Positions 9,466 through 20,070 of a stretch of 64,000 nt of DNA are shown here, one piece after another (within the stretch, counting starts at the first letter, position 1; each line of letters begins with the position of its first letter). The translations under genes and the position numbers were made by a program. This DNA is from Lutibacter citreus (GTDB lineage Bacteria; Bacteroidota; Bacteroidia; Flavobacteriales; Flavobacteriaceae): NCBI RefSeq assembly GCF_003260195.1, contig NZ_QEIH01000004.1, positions 62,001-126,000 of the forward strand. The letters run 5' to 3'. The notes under the pieces were generated by a model. The model was not told the origin of the DNA. It saw only the letters and a program-made list of their open reading frames with translations, and ran no database searches.

Positions 9466-9473
9466 CAAAGATA
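9466..9473 (-). promoter_or_regulatory. -7 promoter element of the TlpA pair
   Basis: On the minus strand this reads TATCTTTG, a perfect TAnnTTTG, ending 18 nt before the ATG at 9447. It supports the shorter start choice for that gene. Confidence 0.55.
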
Positions 9474-9582
9474 AAACTATTAACTTCAATAAACTTTGCT
9501 CCTATATTTTTTAACAAAACATTTGCAATAGTCTACAAGTCATCTTCAAAAATTATAAAATTAAGAGTACCTATTTTTATAT

Positions 9583-9608
9583 AAAAAAAGAGGATTCTCA
9601 TCCTCTTT
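9583..9608 (-). terminator. Intrinsic terminator after the S9 oligopeptidase gene
   Basis: AAAGAGGA / TCCTCTTT arms with a 6-nt loop are followed, on the minus strand, by a T run. It lies 24 nt after the stop of the gene at 9632. Confidence 0.88.
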
Positions 9609-9631
9609 CCTTTTTCTGTAAAATTATTTAT

Positions 9632-11791
9632 CTATTCTTTAATATTTTCCAAGTCGAAAAGAAAAGCATAAGTAAGCGCTGTTCTCTTATAACGTTCAAA
9701 ACGACCAGATGCACCTCCATGACCTGTTTCCATATTACAATCCATTAAAAGCTTATTGTCATCCGTTTTTAATTCTCTTAATTTGGCTATCCATTTGGCA
9801 GGTTCCCAATATTGAACTTGACTATCCCAATAACCTGTAGTTATTAAAATATTTGGATAATTTTTTGCTTCAACATTATCATATGGAGAATATGATTTCA
9901 TATAATCATAATATTCTTTATTCTTTGGGTTTCCCCATTCATCAAACTCAAAAGTTGTTAATGGAATTGTTTCATCAAGCATTGTTGAAACAACATCTAC
10001 AAAAGGTACGGCTGCAACTACACCATTCCATAATTCAGGTTTCATATTTAGAACAGCCCCCATTAATAAGCCTCCAGCACTTCCACCATACGCATATAAA
10101 TGATCAGAACTTGTGAAACCTTCGTCTATTAAAAAATCACCAACATTGATAAAATCAGTGAAAGTATTTTTCTTTTTTAATAATTTTCCATCTTCATACC
10201 ATTGCCTTCCCATTTCTTGTCCTCCTCTTATGTGTGCAATAGCATAAACAAAACCTCTATCTAATAAACTTAAACGAGTTGAGCTAAAAGTTGGCTCTAT
10301 ACTATTTCCATATGAACCATAAGCATATAATAACAATGGAGTTTTTGAATTTTTAGCTATCCCCTTTTTATAAACTAAAGAAATCGGAATTTTTGTACCA
10401 TCATCTGCTGTTGCAAATAATCTTTCCGAAATATAATTAGCTGGTTCAAAATTATTATCTATGACTTCCTGTTGTTTTAATAAAACTTGTTCTTCAGTCT
10501 CCATATTATACTCATAAATACTTGAAGGAGTTGTTAAGGAAGAATATCTATATCGCAATACATTGGTGTTAAAATCCAAATTTGAAGTAGAACTTGCTAA
10601 ATATGCAGGATCATTAAATTCAATATAATGTTCACCTCCTACCCATTTTTTTACTCTAAGTGCTGACAATCCATTTATTCTTTCTGAAATAACTAAATAA
10701 TTTTTAAAAAGATCAAAACTTTCAAGTAAAACATCTTTTCTATGAGGAATTACATCAACCCAATTTTTCTTTCCTGTTTTTGATATTGGAGTTTTTACCA
10801 AGCGGAAATTTTTCGCTTTATAATTTGTTCTAATAAAAAAACTATTTTCAAAATGATCTACAGAATATAATAAATCTTTTTCTCTTGGTTGAATTACTTT
10901 CCAATCACCTACAGGATTATTTGCATCTAAGTATCTTATTTCTGAGGAAAGTGTTTGACTACTATAAATCATCAAATACTTTTTTGATTTTGTTTTATAA
11001 ACACCGCAACTAAAAGTATCATCTTTTTCTTCAAAAACTAATTCATCTTCAGATTGATTCGTTCCTAAAACATGTTTGTAAATTCTGTATGTTCTAAGTG
11101 TAACAGAGTCTTTTGTTGTATAAAAAACAGTTTTATTATCATTAGCCCAAGTTGCTCCTCCACTTGTATTCTTTAATACATCTGGTAATAATTTATCTGT
11201 TTCCAAGTTTTTAAAATAGATTGAATACTTTCTTCTTGAAACAGTATCAACGCCATAAGCTAACAATTTATTATTTGGACTCACAGTTCGATTTCCAATT
11301 CCGAAATAAGAAATTCCTTTAGCCAATTTAGGACCATTCAGTATCACTTGCTCTTTGCCTTCATCCATAATTGATTTTCTACAATAAAGAGCATAGTCTT
11401 CACCTTTTTCATAACGTAAATAATACAAATATCCATTATCCTTAACTGGAACAGATTGATCATCTTTTTTTATTCTTCCAACAATCTCATCATACAATTT
11501 TTTTTGAAGGTCTTCGGTGTGAGCCATTTCATTTTTGAGATACTCATTTTCCTGATTTAAATATTGAAGAACATCTTTTGTTTGTGAATCTGAATTTTCA
11601 GCTTTTTTCTGCTCATCACTTAAACGCATCCAATAATAATTATCAATTCTAGTATCGTTATGAATAGTCAATTTTTCCGGAATCTTTTTTGCTCTCGGAG
11701 AAATGTTATTTAAATCTTTCACACTATCTTTTTTGTTACAACTTATGACTACTAAAACAAGTAAAAAAATATAATATATTGAATGTCTCAT
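9632..11791 (-). CDS. S9-family oligopeptidase B-like lipoprotein
   Basis: This is a serine peptidase of the prolyl oligopeptidase family (S9A), close to oligopeptidase B, which cleaves short peptides after basic residues. At 719 aa it has an N-terminal beta-propeller (about 30-440) and an alpha/beta-hydrolase domain. The triad is Ser571 (GGSAGG), Asp656 (TGYWDSQ) and His691 (ETGHGG). A lipoprotein signal (LVLVVISC, about 12-19) places it at a membrane outside the cytoplasm, whereas E. coli PtrB is cytoplasmic. It has its own terminator; no perfect -7 box was found before it. Confidence 0.92.
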   Translation of the reverse strand: MRHSIYYIFLLVLVVISCNKKDSVKDLNNISPRAKKIPEKLTIHNDTRIDNYYWMRLSDEQKKAENSDSQTKDVLQYLNQENEYLKNEMAHTEDLQKKLYDEIVGRIKKDDQSVPVKDNGYLYYLRYEKGEDYALYCRKSIMDEGKEQVILNGPKLAKGISYFGIGNRTVSPNNKLLAYGVDTVSRRKYSIYFKNLETDKLLPDVLKNTSGGATWANDNKTVFYTTKDSVTLRTYRIYKHVLGTNQSEDELVFEEKDDTFSCGVYKTKSKKYLMIYSSQTLSSEIRYLDANNPVGDWKVIQPREKDLLYSVDHFENSFFIRTNYKAKNFRLVKTPISKTGKKNWVDVIPHRKDVLLESFDLFKNYLVISERINGLSALRVKKWVGGEHYIEFNDPAYLASSTSNLDFNTNVLRYRYSSLTTPSSIYEYNMETEEQVLLKQQEVIDNNFEPANYISERLFATADDGTKIPISLVYKKGIAKNSKTPLLLYAYGSYGNSIEPTFSSTRLSLLDRGFVYAIAHIRGGQEMGRQWYEDGKLLKKKNTFTDFINVGDFLIDEGFTSSDHLYAYGGSAGGLLMGAVLNMKPELWNGVVAAVPFVDVVSTMLDETIPLTTFEFDEWGNPKNKEYYDYMKSYSPYDNVEAKNYPNILITTGYWDSQVQYWEPAKWIAKLRELKTDDNKLLMDCNMETGHGGASGRFERYKRTALTYAFLFDLENIKE

Positions 11792-11927
11792 GTAATTTAG
11801 ATTAATTTATAAATGAGTTAACTTATTAACTAAAGAACATCTAAAATACTAAATTATTATTTAAACATATCAGATAAATATCATTACATTTTATTAACTT
11901 TCGCTAAATATGTTATTGAAATTGAGA

Positions 11928-11958
11928 CAAAAAAAAGAGGCATTAGCCTCTTTTTTTT
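11928..11958. terminator. Intrinsic terminator after the TonB-dependent receptor gene
   Basis: AAAAAAGAGGC / GCCTCTTTTTT arms with an ATTA loop. It lies 23 nt after the stop of the minus-strand receptor gene, with the needed T run on the minus strand. Confidence 0.88.
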
Positions 11959-11980
11959 CTATATTCTATTTTTCTTTTTA

Positions 11981-13795
11981 TTAAAACACTCTATATACCA
12001 AACCAAGCATCATATTTCCTTTTGGCATTGGAACCAAATTGGTTTCAGTATATTCTGAATTAAATATATTATTTGCGGCTAAAGATAATTGCAATCCTGT
12101 TTTTAATGTTGCTAATAATTTAGCATCAAGAACATTATAACTCGTTCCATCAGTACGCTCAACGTATCTATAAGATATATTCTGACTAAATGTTTTACTA
12201 TACTTTACATCAATACCTGAAGTAATTTGATGTTTAATACTGTTTAATGAATAACGAGTAAATTCAATATTTTCATCTTTTATCTCATCATCAATAAACG
12301 TATAACCTAAATTTAAAACCTGATTTAATTGTCCAATATTAAAATTATATTGAATAAGTGTTTCTATTCCTTGAGTAACAACCTCACTGAAATTTCTGGT
12401 CTCCCATTTATCAGCTTCATTTTCTTTAGTCCAATCAATAAGATCATCAGATTTTCTATTAAATAATGCAATATCTATATTGAACGCTTCTTTTCTAAAT
12501 TTTAAACCTATTTCTTCTGATAAAGCAGATTCAGGTTCTAAATCAGGATTCCCAAGGGTTGTTGGTCCAACATAAAACAAGTCTGTAAAAGTAGGAACTC
12601 TATAAGTATAACCAATGTTACCATATAATTTAAAAGAATCTGAAAAACGATACCCTGCATCCAATCCCGGAAAAGCTTTTGAATCAAAATCTGAATAATA
12701 ACTAATTGCCACACCTGGAGTAATATCTAATTTATTATCTAAAAACTCAAATCTATGTTCTAAAAACCCAGTAATTGCCGTTCTATTGTGGTTTCCTAAA
12801 TTATTACTAACCAAGAAAACTCTTGAAACATCAAGTCCCACACCTGTTTTACCTAAGTCTGAGTTTAATACTACATTAGTTTCTGCACCAAATTTATTTG
12901 AAATATGCAAATTACGATATGCAGGAGGATTGTGTCTTAAAAATAAATACATATCCTGATTTCTTCTCCAGTATAACCTAGGTTTAATTATTAAACTTTC
13001 TGTTCTAAATTTAGTTCCTAATGAAACCAAACTCGTTTGAGTTTCTTCATATTGATCTTTATAATCAGGATTTGCATAAAATCCATTTGCCCCAAATTTT
13101 CTTTGAGTAAAAGATGATAATAAATTAAACTTATCAATATTAGCTTTAAAAAATGCCGAAACATTTTCAAAATCAGTATTAAATCTATATCCATCAGATT
13201 CTTGATATCCAACTGATGCTAATAAACCACCATTTGAAAATTTTTGACTTATAGAAGCTCCGGTTTTTATGTTTTCATAAGATCCATAATGAGCATTTAA
13301 TTTTAAACTATTATCAACAACACTTTTTGTAACAATATTAATGGCTCCCGTAAATGCATTCTGACCATAAATTCTTGCCGCAGGACCTTTTATTATTTCA
13401 ATTCTTTCAATATTTTCCAAAGAAATTATTGCATTCATATTATGATGTCCTGTTTGAACATCATCCATTTTAACACCGTCAATTAACACAAGAGTTTGAT
13501 CAAAATTCCCTCCTCTAATATATAAATCGGATTGCATCCCATCAACTCCTCTCCTTCTAATATCAATTCCAGCAATATTTTGAAGTAAATCAGCAATATT
13601 ACTTGCGGCACTTTTTATAATATCCTCATTTGTTATTAAGGTTATAGTTCTTGAAGTTTTTGAAAAAGGTAATGTTATCCTATTAGAAGTTATAGTAATT
13701 TCTTTTAACGTATCTCTTTTTATAGGATCCTCTTGTGCTTTTGCCTGAATAATACAAAATAATGTAAAAATTATTAAAGTAATTTTAATTTTCAT
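11981..13795 (-). CDS. TonB-dependent outer-membrane receptor (BtuB-like size)
   Basis: This is a 604-aa outer-membrane receptor for energised uptake. A signal peptide ends at about residue 20 (IIQAKAQ). A TonB-box-like segment (KEITITSN, about 31-38) and the plug domain (about 45-160, with DLYIRGGNFDQTLVLIDGV and GPAARIYGQNAFTGAINI) come next, then a 22-stranded-type barrel ending in aromatic Phe604. It lacks the N-terminal CarboxypepD-like domain of SusC proteins, and its size resembles cobalamin or metallophore receptors. No riboswitch-like leader was recognised. It is divergent from a MocR regulator, with 67 bp between the start codons. Confidence 0.9.
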   Translation of the reverse strand: MKIKITLIIFTLFCIIQAKAQEDPIKRDTLKEITITSNRITLPFSKTSRTITLITNEDIIKSAASNIADLLQNIAGIDIRRRGVDGMQSDLYIRGGNFDQTLVLIDGVKMDDVQTGHHNMNAIISLENIERIEIIKGPAARIYGQNAFTGAINIVTKSVVDNSLKLNAHYGSYENIKTGASISQKFSNGGLLASVGYQESDGYRFNTDFENVSAFFKANIDKFNLLSSFTQRKFGANGFYANPDYKDQYEETQTSLVSLGTKFRTESLIIKPRLYWRRNQDMYLFLRHNPPAYRNLHISNKFGAETNVVLNSDLGKTGVGLDVSRVFLVSNNLGNHNRTAITGFLEHRFEFLDNKLDITPGVAISYYSDFDSKAFPGLDAGYRFSDSFKLYGNIGYTYRVPTFTDLFYVGPTTLGNPDLEPESALSEEIGLKFRKEAFNIDIALFNRKSDDLIDWTKENEADKWETRNFSEVVTQGIETLIQYNFNIGQLNQVLNLGYTFIDDEIKDENIEFTRYSLNSIKHQITSGIDVKYSKTFSQNISYRYVERTDGTSYNVLDAKLLATLKTGLQLSLAANNIFNSEYTETNLVPMPKGNMMLGLVYRVF

Positions 13796-13817
13796 AAATA
13801 GTGATTTAAAAACGCAG

Positions 13818-13825
13818 CAAAAGTA
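13818..13825 (-). promoter_or_regulatory. -7 promoter element of the TonB receptor gene
   Basis: The minus strand reads TACTTTTG, a TAnnTTTG match, 22 nt before the receptor ATG. The place where the -33 element would lie is occupied by GTCCGG-type boxes, so transcription may depend on the MocR regulator. Confidence 0.5.
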
Positions 13826-13833
13826 GTAACTTT

Positions 13834-13878
13834 CCGGACGATTAAGATAGTCCAGTTTTAAAATGATAGATAGTCCGG
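13834..13878. promoter_or_regulatory. Candidate MocR operator: three GTCCGG-type boxes
   Basis: There are two direct repeats, GATAGTCCAG (13846-13855) and GATAGTCCGG (13869-13878), spaced 23 bp start to start. An inverted copy CCGGAC lies at 13834-13839. The third box overlaps codons 3-6 of the MocR gene. Direct repeats about two helical turns apart are the known operator form of PdxR/MocR proteins; assigning these boxes to the adjacent regulator is inference. Confidence 0.5.
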
Positions 13879-15362
13879 TTAATACACTTTTTAAACAACT
13901 AATTAGTTTAGATAAAACTATATCAAAACCTCTATATTTACAGGTATCGGGACAAATTATAAATGCTATTCAGCGTAGCTATTTAACTAAAGGTACAATT
14001 CTACCAGGAACCCGTGTATTAAGTCAATTATTAAAAATTCATAGAAATACCGCAGTTGCTATTTACGAAGAGTTAGCTTCACAAGGTTGGGTTGAAATTA
14101 TACCAAATAAAGGCACATTTGTTTTAGAACCCGAGAAAAACACCGCAAAAATAAAAGCTACTTCTCAAAAAATAAATGAAGCTTATACATATGCTAAAAC
14201 AACAGGTTTTCCGTTTCAAAAGTCATTTCATTTAGCTTCTACTGTTCAGTTTACAAATGCTAAGTATTCCATTAACGATGGTAAACCAGATTTACGCTTG
14301 CATCCTGTGCATCAATTTACAAGGTGGTACAGTGCTGCTATGAAACGAAAAACGTTAATAAAAAAGTGGAACAGAACACCTGAATTTTACAACTCTGTAT
14401 TCCCAACTCATCTGTGTAATTACTTAAATGCAACTAGAGGTTTTCATATTAGTCCAAATAACCTACTAAATACGCGTAGTACAGAAATGAGTTTGTATGT
14501 TGTATCTCAACTCTTAATAAAACCAAACGACGTTGTATTAGTTGGGCATTTAAGTAATTATGAATCTAATATAATTTTTCAACAAACAGGAGCAAACATA
14601 AAAACAATTCCTGTAGATAATGATGGTTTAAATATTAATTACATAAAAAAACATTTTATAAAACATAGTATTAGATGTGTATATATATGCGCCCATAGAG
14701 ATTATCCAACAACAGTAAAATTAAGTGCAGAACGTCGCTTAGAGCTACTAAAACTTGCAAAAGATTATGGATTTGCTATTATTGAAGATGATTTTGATTA
14801 CGATTTTCAGTTTGAAAGTTCAGCAATGTTACCTATGGCAAGTGCAGATGCAAACGGTATGGTTATTTATTTAGGTAAATTTGGGAAGTCTTTATTTCCA
14901 AGTTTTCAAACAGGATTTGTGGTAGCTCCTGAAAATCTAATTTCGGAAGCTAAGAATTATTTAGAATTACTTGATAAACAAGGCGATTTAATACAAGAAC
15001 AAATGCTATCAGAATTAATTTATGAAGGTGAAATATACCGTCTCATGAAAAAGAATATTGTAATCTATAAAAAAAGACTAGATTTTTTATGCAACCTTCT
15101 AACAAAATATTTTTCAGAAATCGCGCAATGGGAAATTCCTTCAGGAGGTTTAGCCATTTGGTTACAATTTCATCCTAAAATATCCTTATTAAAACTAGCT
15201 AAAGAAGCAGAAAAAAATGATTTATTTCTACCAAAAACAATTCTTTATCAGGATAAAAATACTTGTGCTATTCGTTTTGGTTTTGGACATTTAAATGAAG
15301 AAGAATTAAAACCTGTTATTAAAAAATTAAAAAGTGCATATGACAAGGTAATCCTAAAATAA
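13863..15362 (+). CDS. MocR-type regulator (GntR HTH + aminotransferase-like domain)
   Basis: This is a transcription factor of 499 aa. An N-terminal GntR winged helix (about 12-85; LSQLLKIHRNTAVAIYEELASQGWVE) is fused to a fold-type I aminotransferase-like domain (about 115-497) that senses PLP or a PLP adduct. The PLP lysine is Lys342 in LGKFGKSLFPSF, and the IIEDDFDYDF signature is kept. Relatives include PdxR and GabR. Here it faces a TonB-dependent receptor rather than pdxST, so the effector is open. Start ATG 13863 sits between two putative operator boxes, suggesting autoregulation. It ends in a strong terminator. Confidence 0.92.
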   Translation: MIDSPVNTLFKQLISLDKTISKPLYLQVSGQIINAIQRSYLTKGTILPGTRVLSQLLKIHRNTAVAIYEELASQGWVEIIPNKGTFVLEPEKNTAKIKATSQKINEAYTYAKTTGFPFQKSFHLASTVQFTNAKYSINDGKPDLRLHPVHQFTRWYSAAMKRKTLIKKWNRTPEFYNSVFPTHLCNYLNATRGFHISPNNLLNTRSTEMSLYVVSQLLIKPNDVVLVGHLSNYESNIIFQQTGANIKTIPVDNDGLNINYIKKHFIKHSIRCVYICAHRDYPTTVKLSAERRLELLKLAKDYGFAIIEDDFDYDFQFESSAMLPMASADANGMVIYLGKFGKSLFPSFQTGFVVAPENLISEAKNYLELLDKQGDLIQEQMLSELIYEGEIYRLMKKNIVIYKKRLDFLCNLLTKYFSEIAQWEIPSGGLAIWLQFHPKISLLKLAKEAEKNDLFLPKTILYQDKNTCAIRFGFGHLNEEELKPVIKKLKSAYDKVILK

Positions 15363-15392
15363 AAAAAGCCGAACAAATGTTCGGCTTTTTTT
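15361..15392. terminator. Bidirectional intrinsic terminator
   Basis: GCCGAACA / TGTTCGGC arms with a 2-nt loop are flanked by a 7-nt A run and a 7-nt T run. It separates the convergent MocR gene and the minus-strand rpo operon end. Confidence 0.93.
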
Positions 15393-15394
15393 AT

Positions 15395-15709
15395 TTATGC
15401 TTCTCCAGTAGGACCAAAATTCATTGGTATAGGAGGCTGTTCATAATCTTTAATTTCTCCATGACTACTCTCAAACCTCGTAACATTATCTGCTAATGCT
15501 TTTACCAATCTTTTGGCATGTTGAGGAGTTAATATTATCCTCGATTTTACTTTTGCTTTAGGTTGCCCTGGCATAACACTAATAAAATCTACAATAAACT
15601 CGGATACTGAATGATTAATAATTGCTAAGTTAGAATAAGTTCCCTCAGCTGTTTTATCATCTAATTCAATGTTTAATTGTCCCTCTTTGTTTGATTTTTC
15701 GTCACTCAT
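15395..15709 (-). CDS. DUF3467 protein
   Basis: This is a small conserved protein of 104 aa, with the DUF3467 pattern (YSNLAIINHSVSEFIVDF, then TPQHAKRLVKALADNV). Its molecular role is not known to me. It starts 2 nt after the rpoC stop and is the last gene of the rpo operon, an arrangement common in Bacteroidota. That suggests a link to transcription or translation, but this is association only. Confidence 0.9.
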   Translation of the reverse strand: MSDEKSNKEGQLNIELDDKTAEGTYSNLAIINHSVSEFIVDFISVMPGQPKAKVKSRIILTPQHAKRLVKALADNVTRFESSHGEIKDYEQPPIPMNFGPTGEA

Positions 15710-15711
15710 AA

Positions 15712-18700
15712 TTAAATACTTGAATCCATTTCTTCTTTAGAACCTACAATAATATTATCATAAATTCTCATACCAGTACCTGCTGGAATTCTTTTACCAA
15801 CAATTACGTTTTCTTTCAACCCTTCTAAGTTATCAACTTTACCGCTAACTGCAGCTTCATTTAATACTTTAGTAGTTTCTTGGAATGATGCAGCAGATAT
15901 AAATGATTTCGTTTGTAACGATGCTCTAGTAATACCTTGTAAAATTTGCTCTGCCGTTGCTGGTTGAGCATCTCTTGCTTCTACTAACGCCTTATCATCT
16001 CTACGTAATACAGAATTTTCATCTCTTAATTGACGAGCTGAAACTATTTGCCCTTCTTTTAAATTAGATGAATCTCCCGCAATTTCCACAACTTTCATTC
16101 CGTAGATATTGTCATTTTGCTCAATAAAGTCATTTTTATGAATTAATTGATTCTCTAAGAATAAAGTATCTCCAGAATCAATAATTTTAACTTTACGCAT
16201 CATTTGACGTACAACAACTTCAAAATGCTTATCGTTAATTTTCACCCCTTGTAATCTATACACCTCTTGAATTTCATTCACTAAATATTCTTGAACTTTT
16301 GAAGGTCCTTCAATATTTAATATATCATTTGGTGTAACAGCTCCTTCAGAAAGTGGCATACCTGCTTTAATAAAGTCATTCTCTTGAACTAAAATCTGAT
16401 TAGAAAGTTTTACTAAATACTTTTTAACCTCACCTAGTTTAGATTCAACAATTATCTCACGATTACCACGTTTAATTTTCCCGAAAGATACAACTCCATC
16501 AATTGCAGATACAATAGCTGGATTAGAAGGATTACGTGCTTCAAATAATTCTGTTACACGTGGTAAACCTCCTGTAATATCCCCAGATCTACCTGATTTA
16601 CGAGGAATTTTAACAATTGTCATACCTGAAGCAATTTTTTCACCATCTTCAATAATTAGATGTGCTCCTACTGGTAAATTATAAGATCTTATTACATTAT
16701 CATTATCATCTTTTAATAATAATGTTGGTATAGTTTTCTTGTTTTTAGATTCAATAATTACTTTTTCTTGGAAACCGGTTTGTTCATCAATTTCAACCAT
16801 GTAATTAATACCTCTTTCAATACTTTCAAATTGAATAGTACCAGCAAATTCAGAAACAATAACACCATTAAAAGGATCCCACTTACAAACTACATCACCT
16901 TTTTTAAGTTTTTGACCATCAGCAACATAAATATATGAACCATATGGAATGTTATTTACACTTAAGGTTAATCCAGATTTTTCATCAATCATTTTAATTT
17001 CAGATGTTCTTGAAATTACAATATCAACTTGTTCTCCGTCCGTATCTGTACCTTTTACAGTTCTTAAATCATCAATAACTGCTTTTCCAGTAAACTTAGT
17101 TGTTAATTTATTATTCTCTGAAATATTTCCTGCAACCCCACCAACGTGGAATGTTCTTAATGTTAACTGAGTACCCGGTTCACCAATAGATTGCGCAGCT
17201 ACAACTCCAACGGCTTCACCAATTTGAACCATTTTATTTGTAGATAAGCTACGTCCATAACATTGTGAACAAATACCTTTTTTAGCTTCACAAGTTAATG
17301 CAGAACGAACTTCTACTGTATCAATAGCAGAACCTTCTATAAGTTTTGCTTTTTCTGTAGAAATTTCTTCTCCAGCTTTTACTAATAAATCTTGTGTTAT
17401 TGGATCAACAACATCATGAAGCGATACACGTCCTGAAATTCTTTCACTTAAAGTTTCAACAATTTCGTCATTCTTTTTAAGTGCTTGAACATTTAACCCT
17501 CTCAAGGTTCCACAATCAAACTCATTAACTATAACATCTTGTGAAACATCAACTAAACGACGAGTTAAATATCCTGCATCAGCAGTTTTTAACGCCGTAT
17601 CCGCTAAACCTTTACGTGCACCGTGAGTAGAAATAAAGTATTCTAAAATTGATAAACCTTCTTTAAAGTTAGATAAAATTGGATTCTCAATAATCTCTCC
17701 ACCACCTGCTGTAGATTTTTTAGGCTTCGCCATTAATCCACGCATACCTGTTAACTGACGAATTTGTTCTTTAGAACCCCTTGCTCCAGAATCTAACATC
17801 ATAAACACTGAGTTAAACCCTTGTTGGTCTTCACGTAAACGTTTCATTGAAAGCTCTGTTAAACGACTGTTTGTTGAACCCCAAATATCAACTACTTGGT
17901 TATAACGTTCTTTATTTGTTAACATACCCATATTATAGTTAGCCATAATATTATCAACTTGGGCATTCGCATCAGCAATCATTTTGTGCTTTTCTGGAGG
18001 AATAATAATATCCCCTAAACTAAATGATAATCCTCCACGGAATGCAAACATATATCCCATTCCTTTCATATCATCTAAGAATTTTCCTGTAGTAGGAACA
18101 TCAGTAAGTTTTAATATATTACCAATAATATCTCTTAATGATTTCTTATTTAATACCTCATTTACATAACCCGCAGCTTCCGGTACAACTTCGTTAAATA
18201 AAACTCTACCAACAGTTGTTGCTATGATTTGATAAACTAATTCTCCTTCTTCATTAAAATCTTTAGTTCTAACTTTTATACTTGCATTTAAGTCAACAGC
18301 TTTTTCATTAAAAGCAATTGTTACTTCTTCTGGAGAATAAAAAGTTAATCCTTCACCCTTAATAGGATATTCAGGTGAATTTGTTCTTTCTTTAGTCATA
18401 TAATATAAACCTAATACCATATCCTGAGAAGGTACTGTAATTGGAGCCCCATTTGCAGGGTTTAATATATTATGTGATGCTAACATTAATAACTGACACT
18501 CTAAAATAGCCTCAGGTCCTAATGGTAAGTGAACCGCCATTTGATCCCCATCAAAATCGGCATTAAATGCCGTACATACTAATGGATGTAATTGGATTGC
18601 TTTCCCTTCAATTAATTTTGGTTGAAAAGCTTGTATACCCAACCTGTGAAGCGTAGGCGCACGGTTTAACATTATTGGATGTCCTTTTAAAACATTCTCT

Positions 18701-19986
18701 AATATATCCCATACTACTGGTTCTCTTTTATCTATAATTTTCTTTGCCGATTTAACTGTTTTTACAATACCTCTTTCAATTAACTTTCTAATTACAAAAG
18801 GTTTGTATAATTCAGCAGCCATATCCTTAGGAATACCACATTCGTATAATTTCAATTCTGGTCCAACAACAATTACTGAACGAGCAGAATAATCAACACG
18901 TTTACCAAGTAAGTTTTGACGGAAACGTCCTTGCTTACCTTTTAATGAATCTGATAACGATTTTAATGGTCGGTTAGATTCTGTTTTTACTGCTGAAGAT
19001 TTACGTGTGTTATCAAATAATGAATCAACTGATTCTTGTAACATACGTTTTTCATTACGTAAAATAACTTCTGGTGCTTTTATTTCAACCAATCTTTTTA
19101 AACGATTGTTACGTATAATTACTCTACGGTATAAATCATTTAAATCTGATGTTGCAAAACGACCACCATCTAAAGGAACTAATGGACGTAATTCTGGTGG
19201 AGTCACCGGAATCACTTTCATTATCATCCATTCTGGACGGTTTTCTCTATTTTTATTTGCATCTCTAAAAGATTCAACTACGTTTAATCTTTTTAATGCT
19301 TCAGTTTTACGTTGTTTAGATGTTTCTGTGTTTGCCTTATGACGTAATTGATAAGATAATTCATCTAAATCTATACGGTTAAATAAGTCAATTAAACAAG
19401 AAGCTCCCATTTTAGCAATAAACTTATCTGGGTCATTATCATCTAAATACTGATTCTCTATTGGGAATGTTTCAAGAATATCTAAATATTCTTCTTCTGT
19501 TAAGAAATCCATTTTTTGTAATGGTTCTCCTTCAGCATTCTTAGCCCCAGCAGGTTGTATTACTACATAACGTTCATAGTAAATAATCATATCTAACTTT
19601 TTAGATGGTAAACCTAAAAGGTATCCCATTTTGTTAGGTAATGATTTAAAATACCAAATATGAGCAACAGGAACAACTAAATTAATATGTCCTACTCTAT
19701 CTCTACGAACTTTTTTCTCAGTTACTTCAACACCACAACGGTCACAAACTATCCCTTTGTAACGAATTCTTTTGTATTTTCCGCAGGCACATTCATAATC
19801 TTTAATAGGACCAAAAATACGTTCACAAAACAATCCATCTCTTTCAGGTTTATGTGTACGGTAATTTATAGTTTCTGGCTTTAATACTTCTCCGTTTGAT
19901 TTCTCAAGAATTGCTTCTGGAGATGATAAACCTATCGAAATTTTATTAAATTTTTTTACAGTGTATTTATCGTTTTTTCTTGCCAT
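15712..19986 (-). CDS. rpoC: DNA-directed RNA polymerase subunit beta'
   Basis: This is the large catalytic subunit of RNA polymerase, 1424 aa. It contains the N-terminal zinc finger (CACGK...CDRCGVEV, about 66-90), the absolutely conserved catalytic NADFDGD (about 472-478) that holds the two Mg ions, and the second zinc site ([13 protein letters not shown], about 900). It lies 84 nt after rpoB with a strong hairpin in between. No internal frame break is seen. The ATG start gives [13 protein letters not shown], usual for the phylum. Confidence 0.98.
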   Translation of the reverse strand: MARKNDKYTVKKFNKISIGLSSPEAILEKSNGEVLKPETINYRTHKPERDGLFCERIFGPIKDYECACGKYKRIRYKGIVCDRCGVEVTEKKVRRDRVGHINLVVPVAHIWYFKSLPNKMGYLLGLPSKKLDMIIYYERYVVIQPAGAKNAEGEPLQKMDFLTEEEYLDILETFPIENQYLDDNDPDKFIAKMGASCLIDLFNRIDLDELSYQLRHKANTETSKQRKTEALKRLNVVESFRDANKNRENRPEWMIMKVIPVTPPELRPLVPLDGGRFATSDLNDLYRRVIIRNNRLKRLVEIKAPEVILRNEKRMLQESVDSLFDNTRKSSAVKTESNRPLKSLSDSLKGKQGRFRQNLLGKRVDYSARSVIVVGPELKLYECGIPKDMAAELYKPFVIRKLIERGIVKTVKSAKKIIDKREPVVWDILENVLKGHPIMLNRAPTLHRLGIQAFQPKLIEGKAIQLHPLVCTAFNADFDGDQMAVHLPLGPEAILECQLLMLASHNILNPANGAPITVPSQDMVLGLYYMTKERTNSPEYPIKGEGLTFYSPEEVTIAFNEKAVDLNASIKVRTKDFNEEGELVYQIIATTVGRVLFNEVVPEAAGYVNEVLNKKSLRDIIGNILKLTDVPTTGKFLDDMKGMGYMFAFRGGLSFSLGDIIIPPEKHKMIADANAQVDNIMANYNMGMLTNKERYNQVVDIWGSTNSRLTELSMKRLREDQQGFNSVFMMLDSGARGSKEQIRQLTGMRGLMAKPKKSTAGGGEIIENPILSNFKEGLSILEYFISTHGARKGLADTALKTADAGYLTRRLVDVSQDVIVNEFDCGTLRGLNVQALKKNDEIVETLSERISGRVSLHDVVDPITQDLLVKAGEEISTEKAKLIEGSAIDTVEVRSALTCEAKKGICSQCYGRSLSTNKMVQIGEAVGVVAAQSIGEPGTQLTLRTFHVGGVAGNISENNKLTTKFTGKAVIDDLRTVKGTDTDGEQVDIVISRTSEIKMIDEKSGLTLSVNNIPYGSYIYVADGQKLKKGDVVCKWDPFNGVIVSEFAGTIQFESIERGINYMVEIDEQTGFQEKVIIESKNKKTIPTLLLKDDNDNVIRSYNLPVGAHLIIEDGEKIASGMTIVKIPRKSGRSGDITGGLPRVTELFEARNPSNPAIVSAIDGVVSFGKIKRGNREIIVESKLGEVKKYLVKLSNQILVQENDFIKAGMPLSEGAVTPNDILNIEGPSKVQEYLVNEIQEVYRLQGVKINDKHFEVVVRQMMRKVKIIDSGDTLFLENQLIHKNDFIEQNDNIYGMKVVEIAGDSSNLKEGQIVSARQLRDENSVLRRDDKALVEARDAQPATAEQILQGITRASLQTKSFISAASFQETTKVLNEAAVSGKVDNLEGLKENVIVGKRIPAGTGMRIYDNIIVGSKEEMDSSI

Positions 19987-20031
19987 AATAATATTGATGG
20001 ATTCGAATTTTAAAAATGTAAAAATATATTA

Positions 20032-20059
20032 ATAGTAAGGAGACAAACCTCCTTACTAT
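20032..20059 (-). terminator. Hairpin between rpoB and rpoC (attenuator or processing site)
   Basis: A perfect 11-bp stem ATAGTAAGGAG / CTCCTTACTAT has a 6-nt loop and lies 11 nt after the rpoB stop. On the minus strand it is followed by AT-rich sequence without a clean T run, so it may be an attenuator or RNase site rather than a full terminator. rpoC lies downstream without a perfect -7 box. Confidence 0.55.
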
Positions 20060-20070
20060 CTTTTTAGTTG

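Noticed and set aside
9853-10116. 87-codon plus-strand frame opposite the oligopeptidase gene
   Set aside because: It covers the catalytic region of an intact S9 peptidase on the other strand and has a His/Gln/Leu-rich composition typical of antisense frames.
19007-19342. 111-codon plus-strand frame opposite rpoC
   Set aside because: It is a shadow of the strongly conserved rpoC coding strand with no family match.
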